A stretch of DNA of 64,000 bases from Alloboseaceae bacterium BT-24-1 (GCA_025846845.1 JAOYTL010000006.1:186001-250000), one strand, 5' to 3'; shown: positions 16,768 through 25,758, numbered from the stretch's first letter. Numbers and translations: made by a program. Notes: generated by a model from the sequence alone, not told the origin.

Positions 16768-16795
16768 CCCGTTAGGCGTTGTGATGCGTCGTTAG
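16768..16795 (-). promoter_or_regulatory. shared TAACG-type motif, site A
   Basis: On the minus strand, CTAACG occurs twice with starts 21 bases apart, around the core CATCACAACGC. On the plus strand it reads CCCGTTAGGCGTTGTGATGCG. Related sequences precede the cupin (19983-20010) and the epoxide hydrolase (21474-21511). It is a candidate operator or activator box. Confidence 0.4.
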
Positions 16796-16813
16796 TCGCT
16801 GGCGGCGGCCGGT

Positions 16814-17926
16814 TCAGCCGAACGTGAAGGCGAAGACGCCCGCGCCCGCGCCAAGGAATTCGACGTCGATTTGACGCTCGGCGACCCGTCCCGTTTGCCG
16901 GACGAGCGTGTACATGCGCGGCCCGTCGACGACGCCGTAGCCGTCGCGATCCACATCAAGCCCGTGCGCGTCTCCTGGCGGCTTGCCATCGACGAGGACA
17001 CGGAACCTGACGCCTGCGCCGGGGGTGGACATCCCCATCACCAAATGAAGGTCACGCGCATGGAAACGGTTCAGAAGGCGTCCGCCCGGCAGATTGAGCA
17101 CCGCCGCGTCGCTGCGCACAGTCCAGTCGCCGGCGAGCGCCCATTCGTTGAGCCGCAGGCTTGCGGGCGGGCGATAGAGGTGCGCGCTGTCGCGCACGAT
17201 CCCTCCTGGAGAAGTGAAGCTCACGCTGAGGGCGAAGCCGAGATAGGCCTCGGGCGACCTGATGTTGATCCAGTCAGCAGCGACCTCCTGGCCTGCCGCC
17301 TTCACCAACGCCTTGTCCTCGCCGACCGTGGCCCCGGCCTCGCGCAGTAGGTCCCGAATGACCGCTTCGGACTGATCGTATGCGCCTTCGCCGAGAAAGC
17401 GGTGGCGAAGCATGCCTTGCGCGTCGATCAGGTAAATCGCCGGCCAAGCATTGTTGCCAAAAGCGCGCCAGACGGAATGGTCGTTGTCGACTGCGATCGG
17501 GTAGTCGATCTCCATGTCGCGCGCGGCCCGGCGGATGTTGCCGATATCGCGCTCGAACGCGAATTCGGGGGAGTGGACACCGATCACGACGAGGCCGTCA
17601 TCCCTGTACCTGCTCTGCCATGCCCGGATGAACGGCAGTTGCCGGCGCCAGTTGATGCAGCTGTAGGTCCAGAAATTGACGAGCACCACCTTGCCGCGCA
17701 GAGCGTCCGCGTTGAGCGGCTGGGAGTTCAGCCACGCGCCTGCCAGACCGAGCGAGGCGAGCCGGCCCTGAGTGGTCGCCTGGGCCGAGGCGGCGCCGGG
17801 GAAAAGCGGCCCCAACTTGCGCGCGATTTCAGGTATGACACCGCCGACACCGCTCAGCGCCCCGGCGATTGGTCCGCCAATGGCCGTGGCGGCAACCGCA
17901 CCGGTCAGAAATGCTCTTCTGTTCAT
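16814..17926 (-). CDS. Tat-exported thioredoxin-like (TlpA/DipZ-type) protein
   Basis: A 370-residue protein with a twin-arginine signal (MNRRAFLTGAV) and a thioredoxin/redoxin domain at about residues 55-200, followed by a beta-rich C-terminal domain as in DipZ-type proteins. The active site reads YSCINWRR: Cys90 is present but the resolving cysteine is replaced by Trp93. It can therefore form mixed disulfides or reduce peroxides through one cysteine, but cannot act as a simple CxxC disulfide exchanger. It is transcribed from a 169-bp gap after the FMN-reductase gene. It probably acts in the periplasm on oxidised thiols or peroxides. Confidence 0.82.
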   Translation of the reverse strand: MNRRAFLTGAVAATAIGGPIAGALSGVGGVIPEIARKLGPLFPGAASAQATTQGRLASLGLAGAWLNSQPLNADALRGKVVLVNFWTYSCINWRRQLPFIRAWQSRYRDDGLVVIGVHSPEFAFERDIGNIRRAARDMEIDYPIAVDNDHSVWRAFGNNAWPAIYLIDAQGMLRHRFLGEGAYDQSEAVIRDLLREAGATVGEDKALVKAAGQEVAADWINIRSPEAYLGFALSVSFTSPGGIVRDSAHLYRPPASLRLNEWALAGDWTVRSDAAVLNLPGGRLLNRFHARDLHLVMGMSTPGAGVRFRVLVDGKPPGDAHGLDVDRDGYGVVDGPRMYTLVRQTGRVAERQIDVEFLGAGAGVFAFTFG

Positions 17927-18095
17927 GATATGTCTTTCTTTTGAACGAGTTGGCCGCCACACCTCGGCGCGGCCTTTGAGGCGCAAAAGGACAAGCGTCG
18001 CCGCAGCGGTCGTCGGGCGCGCGACGCCCGAACCACCGGGCGAGCCAGGACCAAGGATGGCCCTGTCGACCGCGTGTCGTTCCGCTGCGGATCCG

Positions 18096-18686
18096 TTAGT
18101 AGGGCGGAGCCTTGCGCATGCGCTGCGCCTGCGCCGCTTCCACCCACCACGAGAGATCGTCGGCAAATCGTGGAAAGGCCTGCTCAAGCGCCTGTCCAGG
18201 CGCGCCTGTCGGCTCGCCATCGGCGGTCAGAGTCTGCCCTATGGGCCCGACGGCGATCGTGCTCGATATGACCACCATGCCCATCTCGGACAGGGTGCCG
18301 TGCCACGCCGTCGCGGCCCGCACGCCCGACAATCGGCCCGCCGAATAGCTGACGATCGCGGCCGGTCGCCAGAACCATTCTTCGAGGAAATGATCGGTAA
18401 GGTTCTTCAGGCCAGGCTGGACGCCCCAGTTGTACTCGCCGGTCACGAAGACGAAGCCATCGGCCTCACGGATTTTCCCGGCCAATGTCTCCAGCGCAAC
18501 CGGCGCCTGACCTTTCGGATATTCCTTGTACATCCGGTCGAGGATCGGCAGGTCGATCGCCTTTGCGTCGATCAGCTCGGCATGGTCGCCGCGACGCCCC
18601 AGCCGATCGAGAACAAACTTCACCAGACGGATACCGGCCCGGTCAGACCGATAGGAGCCGTAGAAGACGAGGATGCGATTTGCCAT
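18096..18686 (-). CDS. NAD(P)H-dependent FMN reductase (flavodoxin fold)
   Basis: A 196-residue flavodoxin-like protein. The N-terminal loop VFYGSYRSDRAGIRL is the FMN-phosphate-binding region, and VTGEYNWGVQPGLKNLTDHF is the family's conserved flavin-contact motif. Proteins of this type are small quinone, azo or chromate reductases using NADPH. It follows the VOC gene by 87 bases on the same strand, within the detoxification block. The substrate is unknown. Confidence 0.85.
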   Translation of the reverse strand: MANRILVFYGSYRSDRAGIRLVKFVLDRLGRRGDHAELIDAKAIDLPILDRMYKEYPKGQAPVALETLAGKIREADGFVFVTGEYNWGVQPGLKNLTDHFLEEWFWRPAAIVSYSAGRLSGVRAATAWHGTLSEMGMVVISSTIAVGPIGQTLTADGEPTGAPGQALEQAFPRFADDLSWWVEAAQAQRMRKAPPY

Positions 18687-18773
18687 TGCTGTTCGACCTC
18701 ATGCTGGACCTGGCAGGGAGAGGTGGATGCGCCGGAGCAGAGGCATGTTGAAGCCCGTGCCCGGCAGTCGTCG

Positions 18774-19448
18774 TCATCGCGGGAGTTCCAGCCCCGATTG
18801 TTCGGCCACCATGTACCGCGCATACCAATCCGGCCAGTCCGCATCCCGTTCGCCGGTGCGCTTCTCATGCTCACCGTGGGCCGCTTCGGCCCGGCGGAAT
18901 GAAGCCGCGAGGTCTGATACCGAGGCGAAGGTCGTCACAGTTGCGTCGATCCGCCCGGGCAAGCGTGTGGTGACCTCCTGCAGCAGCCAGCCGTTGTCGT
19001 CCGGATCGTTAAAGGAGGCATATGAACTGTAGGTCCGCCGCTTGGGGTCCGGCCCCGAAACGCGCCGCCGTCCGAAGAGGAACGGCTCGTCGTTGCCGGT
19101 ATGAACGTCGCCTTCGTGGTGAAAGATCTCGCTGACGGCGACGCCACGGTCGATCAGTTCCTGACGAGCGGCCTCGATGTCGGAGACGACGAGGTAGAGG
19201 CCCTGCGCCGCGCCCGGCGCGGCCGGGGTGACGTTTCGGCCGAAGATGACCGAGGCGCCTGAACCGGGCGGGGTGAACTGAACGACCTGAAAACCATCCG
19301 GCGCCGTGAATTCGGCGTCGAACCTCCAGCCCAAATCGCCGTAGAAGGTCTTTGAGCGCTCGACATCCGCGACCGGAATGACGATGACTTCAAGCTTCAT
19401 GTCGTTGGAGACGCTCGGTCTGGTGCGCTGCTGCTGTGTGGTCGTCAT
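18774..19448 (-). CDS. VOC-superfamily (glyoxalase/bleomycin-resistance-like) protein
   Basis: A 224-residue protein. I place the start at ATG 19448 (MTTTQQQRTRP), preceded by GGAGCTAACC. The VOC domain begins at MKLEVIVIPVADVERSKTFYGDLG and ends at DPDDNGWLLQEVT, with a further 55-residue C-terminal helix of low complexity. The gene order suggests co-expression with the upstream cupin (43-base gap). The reaction is unknown; members bind a divalent metal and act on aldehydes, aromatics or antibiotics. Confidence 0.83.
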   Translation of the reverse strand: MTTTQQQRTRPSVSNDMKLEVIVIPVADVERSKTFYGDLGWRFDAEFTAPDGFQVVQFTPPGSGASVIFGRNVTPAAPGAAQGLYLVVSDIEAARQELIDRGVAVSEIFHHEGDVHTGNDEPFLFGRRRVSGPDPKRRTYSSYASFNDPDDNGWLLQEVTTRLPGRIDATVTTFASVSDLAASFRRAEAAHGEHEKRTGERDADWPDWYARYMVAEQSGLELPR

Positions 19449-19491
19449 GGTTAGCTCCTGAGGGTTGTGGGGTTCGCCGGAAAAAGCGCGG

Positions 19492-19905
19492 TCATTCGCT
19501 GCGCACGAGCAGCGGCTTGCCCTTCTCGACGATGTAGGTGGCCAGTTCGGCCGCCTTGCCTGTGCCAACATTCCGCACGGCGTGGGGTTTGCCGTGCGGA
19601 ATGAACAGCACCTCACCCGCCTTGACGACGACCGGCGGCCTGCCTTCGAGCTGGTATTCGAGCGAGCCTTCCGTCACGAAGACGAGCTCCTCGCCGTGGT
19701 GGAAGTGCCGGGCGGCGACAACGCCAGGCCCGAACTCAACGAGCACTTGGATGACCTCACGCCCTGGTGCGCTAAGATCCTGGCGCAGCAGATCGGTGCG
19801 CTTGATATCGCCAAGGCTGACATCCTGCGCCTGGCCCGGCGACAGGGAGAGCCCGGCTGCGACGACCACGATGGCTGCTGCGAGCGTATTACGATATTGT
19901 TTCAT
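19492..19905 (-). CDS. exported cupin-domain protein
   Basis: A 137-residue single-domain cupin with a Sec signal peptide (MKQYRNTLAAAIVVVAAGLS, cleavage near GQAQD). The metal-binding cupin motif 1 is HFHHGEELVFVTEG and motif 2 is PHGKPHAVRNV, both complete. It is likely a periplasmic metal-binding protein. The TAACG-type motif at 19983-20010 lies about 80-105 bases upstream. A second exported cupin of similar size lies at 28005-28430. Confidence 0.85.
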   Translation of the reverse strand: MKQYRNTLAAAIVVVAAGLSLSPGQAQDVSLGDIKRTDLLRQDLSAPGREVIQVLVEFGPGVVAARHFHHGEELVFVTEGSLEYQLEGRPPVVVKAGEVLFIPHGKPHAVRNVGTGKAAELATYIVEKGKPLLVRSE

Positions 19906-19982
19906 GAGCTTGTCCTTTGCTTTCGATGCTGTGCGCCGTTAGCGGCAATAAAGAAGATAAGGTTCCCCGGTCAGACTGGTGT

Positions 19983-20010
19983 GTTAGTTGGCGTGAGGCG
20001 TTGTTATGAT
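19983..20010 (-). promoter_or_regulatory. shared TAACG-type motif, site B
   Basis: On the minus strand it reads ATCATAACAACGCC then CCAACTAAC, resembling sites A and C. A further CTAACGG lies at 19937-19943. It is upstream of the cupin start at 19905. Confidence 0.35.
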
Positions 20011-20113
20011 CCGTTCTTTGCGCTGCTCATCCATAAGCGACGCCTGCAGGGACAGCCGCCGTGACCGCGGATTTCACCGGCGCCTCCATGTCGATTGCTC
20101 AAAACAAGCGCAT

Positions 20114-21406
20114 TCAGGCTCGCCGGAGTGGCCGAAACGCCGCGCGGAGCTCGCGTGTGAAGAGCGCGGGCTGTTCCCAGGCCGCGAAATGGCCCCCGCG
20201 GTCGACCACATTGAAGTAGGCGAGGTTGCGATAGGCGCGCCGTGCCCAGGTTTGCGGGGCGCGATAGACCTCGCCGGGAAACACCGTGATCGCCACGGGC
20301 AGGGAAATCTCGTGGGTTTTCTGCGCGGCGGAGAGAATGACGCTCTGGCCGGCAGTCTCCCAATATAGCCGGGCCGAGGAGGGTCCGGTATTGGTCAGCC
20401 AGTAGAGCGTGATATCGTCGAGCACGTCATTGCGGCTCAACAGGCGCGCAGGCTCGCCGTTGTTGTAGTCCAGGATCCAGGCAGCGAGCCCGATCGGTGA
20501 ATCAGAAAGCGAATAGCCGATCGTCTGTGGCCGGGTGCCCATGAGCACGCCGTAGGCCCGATACTTCTTGAAAAAGATGTCGATCGAGACGAACGCCGCG
20601 CGCTCCTCGTCGGAGAGATCGTCGGGAGGCGCCCCCCCGGCCGCAAGCACTTTCGCAACCTCTGGCGGAACCGTCGCCGGCAGGTTGACATGAACCCCGA
20701 GCAGGCCCGCAGGCGCCTGTCGTGCCATCGCGCTGGAGATGGGTGAGCCCCAATCGCCGCCCTGGGCGACGTAATGGTCGTATCCCAGTCGCTTCATGAG
20801 TTCGGCCCAAGCACGGCCGATGCGCTCGGGGTTCCAGCCCCGGTCCCGCGGTTTGCCGGAAAAACCGAAGCCCGGGATCGACGGAATCACCAGATCGAAG
20901 GCGTCCGCTGCGCTCCCGCCATGGGCGGTCGGGTTGGTGAGGGGATCGATGATCCGCAATTGCTCAATGATCGAGCCGGGCCAGCCATGCGTCACGATGA
21001 GCGGCAGCGCGTTGGGGTGGCCGGATCGGACATGAATGAAATGGATGTCGACGCCGTCGATCTCGGTGATGAACATCGGGTATGCGTTCAGGCGCGCTTC
21101 GACCTTGCGCCAGTCGTAGTCCGTCGCCCAGTGATGCATGATTTCGCGGAAGGCGCCGAGCTGTGGGCCCTGCGACCCATCATCGACCGTCTCGCGGTCC
21201 GGCCAGCGGGTCGCGGCGATACGCTTCCGCAGATCAACGAGCTGTTCCTCCGGGACTGAGACGCGGAAGGGGCGGATGACGCCGTCGGCCCGTGCCGCAG
21301 CGGGCCCGATCGGAATCAGGCTGGCAGTGCCGGCGAAAACAAGACCCTTGACTACTGTGCCCAGGAATCGCCGGCGGCCGTCGTCGATCGCGTTGCTGGT
21401 GTTCAT
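20114..21406 (-). CDS. Tat-exported epoxide hydrolase with EHN domain
   Basis: A 430-residue epoxide hydrolase of the microsomal type. It starts with a twin-arginine signal (GRRRFLGTVVKGL), then the EHN domain at about residues 43-155 (IRPFRVSVPEEQLVDLRKRI), then the alpha/beta hydrolase core. The oxyanion HGWPGS is at about 140-145, the nucleophile Asp218 in QGGDWGSP, and the histidine in DRGGHFAAWEQP. Such enzymes open epoxides to diols, and export would place this activity in the periplasm. It is a monocistronic gene between the cupin and the STAND regulator, with motif site C about 70-105 bases upstream. Confidence 0.9.
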   Translation of the reverse strand: MNTSNAIDDGRRRFLGTVVKGLVFAGTASLIPIGPAAARADGVIRPFRVSVPEEQLVDLRKRIAATRWPDRETVDDGSQGPQLGAFREIMHHWATDYDWRKVEARLNAYPMFITEIDGVDIHFIHVRSGHPNALPLIVTHGWPGSIIEQLRIIDPLTNPTAHGGSAADAFDLVIPSIPGFGFSGKPRDRGWNPERIGRAWAELMKRLGYDHYVAQGGDWGSPISSAMARQAPAGLLGVHVNLPATVPPEVAKVLAAGGAPPDDLSDEERAAFVSIDIFFKKYRAYGVLMGTRPQTIGYSLSDSPIGLAAWILDYNNGEPARLLSRNDVLDDITLYWLTNTGPSSARLYWETAGQSVILSAAQKTHEISLPVAITVFPGEVYRAPQTWARRAYRNLAYFNVVDRGGHFAAWEQPALFTRELRAAFRPLRRA

Positions 21407-21473
21407 CAGATCCTCCTTCAGTTCGGGGCGCCATCTCGGTCAATCGAGACGTACGCCCATCCGGAAGCAGGGA

Positions 21474-21511
21474 CCCGTTATGCGTTATGAGGCTCGGTGA
21501 GCGGGCGTTAG
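21474..21511 (-). promoter_or_regulatory. shared TAACG-type motif, site C
   Basis: On the minus strand: CTAACG, 17 bases, then CATAACGCATAACGGG. The last part aligns with ATCACAACGCCTAACGGG of site A. It lies upstream of the epoxide hydrolase start at 21406. Confidence 0.4.
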
Positions 21512-21563
21512 CGGACGCAGGACTGCCGTTTCCGACAGGCGACGGTCAGGCGCGATCAATCGG

Positions 21564-24422
21564 TCAGGGGCGGTTCTCCAACGACACCAGCAGCTCGCGC
21601 GCGGCCTTCAGATCAGGCATTTCTTCTTCGTCCGCGAAGGACAGGACGACAGGCCTCAGGAGATGACGGGCATCGCCGAGGCGATGCTGCGTCGCCCAAT
21701 GCCCTGCTAGGTCCGTGGCTGCGCGCAACTCCCAGACGCCCGAGCCTTGGGAGCGGCTCAGTTCAAGCGCCGCGTTCAAGCACCGCTCGCCTTCTGCGAA
21801 GTCCTGTTGCACGCTCAGGAGAATGTTGCCCTTGATGCGCATGGCTTCCGGTAAGAAGCTACGCTGCCCGCTCGTCTCGATCTGCCGAAGCGTCTCATCG
21901 ATAACCGCGAGAGCCTCTCCGGCCCGGCAACTCTGTAAAAGTCCTCGCGCGAGCGCGCATCTCAGCCGGACGGTGAACAGGCGGAAGCGGGCCGCATCGA
22001 GCCTACCTAATTGGGTCGTTAACTCGGTGACGCCGTAGTTCAGGTCGCCGCGCCCAATCGCCAGCTCAGCTCGGAATGCGCGCCCCAGGTCCAGGTATGG
22101 TTGCAACGAGTTCAGTTCGGCACGCGACACGAACCAATTGAGATGGCTCTCCGCTGCTTCAACCGCTCCGACTAACAGCAAAGCCGCCGTCGAATTGATC
22201 GTCGTGGCGAGGGACATCGGGTGATCCTTGGCGATCGCATCGCGAAACGCGCCATCGACGGCTTCGCGCATCGCCTTAGTCCGTCCGCCCAGACTAAGCG
22301 CCATGATGTGCGCCAGGCGATTCCAGCGATAGGCGTCGAAGCCGAAATGGATCGACCAGCCATCGACCGTGGCGGGTGCGTCGGCAATTGCGCGATCGAG
22401 CTTCTCCAGGCCGGCCCCGACCTCTCCCGTGACGGTGAGGCAAATCCCCATCAGCGTGAAGGACAGCGCGCTGGCACCGGGTTCGCCGAGCGTTTCGGCG
22501 ATGTCCACGCTTCGGCGCGCGTGCTGCATGCACATCCGAATATCGCCGCAGCGGAAATGATAGAAGAAGAGCGGGCCGAGCAGGCGCGCCTCGCTGAGCC
22601 GGTCGCCGTTGGCGGCCGCGATCCAGACGGCACGCTCCAGTGCGGCGCGCGGGGCCTCGCCATGTCCGCTCGTATACATGAGCGACAGGCCCAGATGGGC
22701 CTGAAGTTGCATCTCCTCCAGACCGCCGCCGCTGGTCGCGTCCAGCGCTTGGATAGCACGCTGCGACCAACGCTGGCACTCCGGCAGCAGCGACATGGCG
22801 AGGAAAACCGGCGTCGCCGCAGCAGCAAGCGCGATGCCTCCCGGCACGTCCCCGTCCTCGCCAAAGCACCATTCCAGAGCGAGCCGGGCGTTGTTGAGAC
22901 CGGCAAAATAGGGCTGCCGTTCGGCACCGGTCGTGAGGGACGTCCACTCCTCCTCGGTCTGTTGCAACCAGCGGCGATAGTAGCCAGCATGACGCCTCGA
23001 TATGGCCGCCTTCTCCGCCCTGTCCAGGGGGATGTCCAAGGCATAGGCGCGGGTCGTATCCAGCAGGCGGTAGCGGGTCATGGCCCCCATCGGGCGAACC
23101 GCGAGAACGGACTTGGCGACGAGACTGTCGATGGCGTTGAACACCGACGCCCGGTCGATCTCGGCGCTGGTGGCGACATCGAGGGCAGCGTCGAGCGTGA
23201 AGTTGCCGACGAACACAGCGAGGCGACACAGGACCGAACGCTCGACCTCGGAAAGGAGGCCATAGCTCCAGTCCAGCGTCGCCTGAAGTGTCTTGTGGCG
23301 CGGCGGCGCCGTCCGCGAGCCCAACCATAGCCGCGTCAGGCTCTCGTTGAGCAGGGAGGCCGTCTGCTGCAGGCCGTGCGACTCGATACGGCGGGCCGCG
23401 AGTTCGATCGCGAGCGCAAGACCGTCGAGTTTGCGGCAGATCGCCGCCACGAGCGACGCGCTCTCATCGTCGAGATCGAGCTTGGCTCCGCTGGCCGTCG
23501 CACGCTCGATGAAGAGGCGCGTGGCTGGATAGTGCTGGAGCGTCTCTGCGGTCAGTTCGGAATCGTCCGGCGGGCAGGCAAGCGCATCCATCCGGTAGAC
23601 CCGTTCGTCCTCGATGCGGATCGCCTCGCGGCTGGTAGCGAGGATGTGGACACCTGGCGCGCCGTCGAGGATAGCCGCCGCGAGCGACGCCACCGTGTCG
23701 AGCAGATGTTCGCACGTATCGAGGACCAGCAGAATGCGCTGTGGGCCAAGGAAGGAGACGAGGGCGGACGTAGCATCTTGGGATTGCACCGGTTGGCCCA
23801 GCATCGACGAGAGCGCCGTGGCGACGAGGTTTGCGTCGGTCAACATCGCCAGATCGACGAAGACCGTCGCGCCGCCGAAAGCCTCCTTGAGGACATGAGC
23901 GACAGCGACCGCAACCGTCGTCTTGCCGACACCACCGGGCCCGAGGATGGTCACGAAACGCGACTGGGTGAGTTCTGCCGCAATAGTCTCGACATCCCGG
24001 TCCCGGCCGATCATGCGGCTGAGGCGAACAGGCAGGTTGGCGTGCTGCGCCCCCGTCGTCAGTAGCGGCGAAGCGACCTTGGCGCCCTCGTCATGCACCG
24101 GCGCAACGAAGCAGTAGCCTTGGCCCGCCAGTGTCGTAATATAGCGGGCGCCATCCTGACCATCTCCGAGCGCCTTGCGCAGGCCCGCCATGTGAAAGCG
24201 CAGGCTGCCTTCTTCCACGGTGACGTCCGGCCAGACACGTGCCAGTAGTTCGCGCTTGCCGAGAACCTGGTTCGGCTTGGACGTCAGGACTATCAGAAGA
24301 TCGAGCGCTCGGGCGCCGAGTTCAATCGGCACGCCGTGCCGCGTCAGCAATCGTTCATTCGCCGTCAGGATAAACGGCCCGAACGTCCGCCGCCCGTTGG
24401 TCAGGTCTGATCCGCCGTTCAT
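21564..24422 (-). CDS. winged-helix transcriptional regulator fused to STAND (NB-ARC-like) ATPase
   Basis: A 952-residue regulator. Residues about 12-110 form an OmpR-type winged helix (VPIELGARALDLLIVL to GQGYCFVAP). Residues about 135-400 form a STAND ATPase with P-loop GPGGVGKTT at 161-169 and Walker B LLVLDTCEHLLD around Asp235. The remaining 500 residues are helical, TPR-like repeats that normally sense a ligand. It closes the detoxification block on the same strand and is the only regulator there, so it is the best candidate to control the SDR, hydrolase, cupin and epoxide hydrolase promoters. DNA binding is expected to need ATP-driven oligomerisation. The inducer is unknown. Confidence 0.88.
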   Translation of the reverse strand: MNGGSDLTNGRRTFGPFILTANERLLTRHGVPIELGARALDLLIVLTSKPNQVLGKRELLARVWPDVTVEEGSLRFHMAGLRKALGDGQDGARYITTLAGQGYCFVAPVHDEGAKVASPLLTTGAQHANLPVRLSRMIGRDRDVETIAAELTQSRFVTILGPGGVGKTTVAVAVAHVLKEAFGGATVFVDLAMLTDANLVATALSSMLGQPVQSQDATSALVSFLGPQRILLVLDTCEHLLDTVASLAAAILDGAPGVHILATSREAIRIEDERVYRMDALACPPDDSELTAETLQHYPATRLFIERATASGAKLDLDDESASLVAAICRKLDGLALAIELAARRIESHGLQQTASLLNESLTRLWLGSRTAPPRHKTLQATLDWSYGLLSEVERSVLCRLAVFVGNFTLDAALDVATSAEIDRASVFNAIDSLVAKSVLAVRPMGAMTRYRLLDTTRAYALDIPLDRAEKAAISRRHAGYYRRWLQQTEEEWTSLTTGAERQPYFAGLNNARLALEWCFGEDGDVPGGIALAAAATPVFLAMSLLPECQRWSQRAIQALDATSGGGLEEMQLQAHLGLSLMYTSGHGEAPRAALERAVWIAAANGDRLSEARLLGPLFFYHFRCGDIRMCMQHARRSVDIAETLGEPGASALSFTLMGICLTVTGEVGAGLEKLDRAIADAPATVDGWSIHFGFDAYRWNRLAHIMALSLGGRTKAMREAVDGAFRDAIAKDHPMSLATTINSTAALLLVGAVEAAESHLNWFVSRAELNSLQPYLDLGRAFRAELAIGRGDLNYGVTELTTQLGRLDAARFRLFTVRLRCALARGLLQSCRAGEALAVIDETLRQIETSGQRSFLPEAMRIKGNILLSVQQDFAEGERCLNAALELSRSQGSGVWELRAATDLAGHWATQHRLGDARHLLRPVVLSFADEEEMPDLKAARELLVSLENRP

Positions 24423-24790
24423 CAGCCTGTGGCTCTAACTGGTTGGATACTGCCGACACGGTACCCGAGAAGCTGGTCATGTGCCACTCAACCGCGCCAC
24501 AGCGTGGATCTTATGCAACCCGGTCTACGATGAATTTGGCGGGCTCAATGCTCCGAGAAGCGTCGAACGCTGGTTTCGGCGAGATGCGCCATAACCAGAC
24601 ATTCGATCCTCGCCCGGAAGCGGACATCGCGTGCGCCGGCCAGGATGACTGACGTCGGTCCGCAACCGTCAAGTCAGCGTTACAGGGTGGTGGGACCATC
24701 GAACCTCAGCGACGTGAGCTACGATTGGCTGGCTCCACTGAGGATGGGTAGCGGGCGCGATCGAGGTTTAGCCGAGATCTTCTACGCTGT
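24423..24790. other. gene-free stretch upstream of the STAND regulator
   Basis: Promoter side of the regulator and 3' side of the MBL-fold gene. It holds copy 4 of the 32-nt element at 24597. I see no TAACG-type motif here, so autoregulation by the same sites is not supported. No gene is recognisable. Confidence 0.6.
24597..24628 (+). repeat. dispersed 32-nt intergenic element, copy 4
   Basis: Begins AGACATTCG and ends CCGGAAGCGGACATC. It is preceded by GGCGAGATGCGCCA, which is identical to the sequence before copy 7. The frame reads MRHNQTFDPRPEADI. Confidence 0.6.
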
Positions 24791-24819
24791 GGCGCTGCCG
24801 GCTTTCGGCTGGCAGCGCC
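24791..24819 (-). terminator. hairpin terminator of the MBL-fold gene
   Basis: Arms GGCGCTGCC and GGCAGCGCC, with an inner stem closing on a GAAA loop on the minus strand. It begins 12 bases after the stop at 24832. No clear T-tract follows. Confidence 0.55.
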
Positions 24820-24831
24820 CCGAACAACCGC

Positions 24832-25758
24832 TTAGTAGTCCCACCAGGCGGGCACCCAGCGAAAGAGTTTCCCTTCCGCCGCCACGCGTCCGACGGACGG
24901 GAAGGGCATATGCGTGGAAACCAGCCAGGAGCCAGTCGTCGCCAGCTCCTGCATCAGGCGCAGCCGAACGCGGGTCGCCTCCTCGGGATCGTGTTCGAAG
25001 CCGTTATGCCATTCGGGATGGTCGAACGAGACCGGGAAGATGGCGTCGCCACCGAACATCAGCCTGTCGCTGCCCGATGCGATGCGGACCACGCTGTGCC
25101 CGGGGGTATGGCCTCCGGTGCGCGTGACGACCACGCCCGGCGCAACCTGCTGTTCCTGTTCGAATGTGCGCAACTGAGCCTGGTACATATCCAGGAAGCG
25201 CCTCGACGCATTTCTGGCGATCTCTGCAAGCGCCGGTGGCATGCCGGTGCGTGAGAAATCAGGCGCTTTCCAGAATGCGGCTTCCGCGGCGGAGACATGA
25301 ATCCGCAGGTCCGGACGCAGCTGCTCCTTCACCCCTTCGACGAGCAGCCCGCCGACATGGTCGAAGTGCATATGCGTCAGCACCACATCGGTCACGGCAG
25401 CCAGATCGACGCCTGCGGCGGCCAGCCGATGGCCGAACAGCCCGGCACGCGTGAAGTCCGGAACTTCACCACCAATCCCGCTATCGATGAGAATGGTCTG
25501 GGCCCCGCTGCGCACCACGACAGCGTTCAGCGCCCAATCGAACGTGTCATGCGCCAGGAATGACCGGTCGAGCCACGCGTTCCGGGTCGCCGGGTCGGCA
25601 TTGGTCGCCATCGACTCGGCAGGCGGCTCCAGAACGCCGTCGCTAATCACGAGTACATCGATCTCGCCGACCCGCACTGCGTAGCGCGACGGAACGAGGT
25701 CGTCAGGCCCCGGCCTGTCTTCGGTCTTAAAGGTCTTCATCGTTTGTGGCTGTCCCAC
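24832..25758 (-). CDS. metallo-beta-lactamase-fold hydrolase, paralogue A
   Basis: A 308-residue MBL-fold protein with the zinc motif HMHFDHVGG, the later histidine in GGHTPGHSVVR, the bridging aspartate in FGGDAIF and the last histidine in STHMPFPSVG. The layout fits lactonase or phosphotriesterase-like MBL enzymes. I choose the GTG at 25758, five bases after AGGAGG, over the ATG at 25740 that has no ribosome-binding site at a proper distance. It is divergent from a close paralogue at 26135-27052, and the two share long identical blocks around the active site. The substrate is unknown, and quorum-signal lactones are only one possibility. Confidence 0.85.
   Translation of the reverse strand: MGQPQTMKTFKTEDRPGPDDLVPSRYAVRVGEIDVLVISDGVLEPPAESMATNADPATRNAWLDRSFLAHDTFDWALNAVVVRSGAQTILIDSGIGGEVPDFTRAGLFGHRLAAAGVDLAAVTDVVLTHMHFDHVGGLLVEGVKEQLRPDLRIHVSAAEAAFWKAPDFSRTGMPPALAEIARNASRRFLDMYQAQLRTFEQEQQVAPGVVVTRTGGHTPGHSVVRIASGSDRLMFGGDAIFPVSFDHPEWHNGFEHDPEEATRVRLRLMQELATTGSWLVSTHMPFPSVGRVAAEGKLFRWVPAWWDY

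Noticed and set aside
22221..23330. A long plus-strand frame inside the STAND regulator.
   Set aside because: It is the antisense of a gene with clear P-loop and winged helix. The composition is arginine- and glycine-rich shadow sequence.
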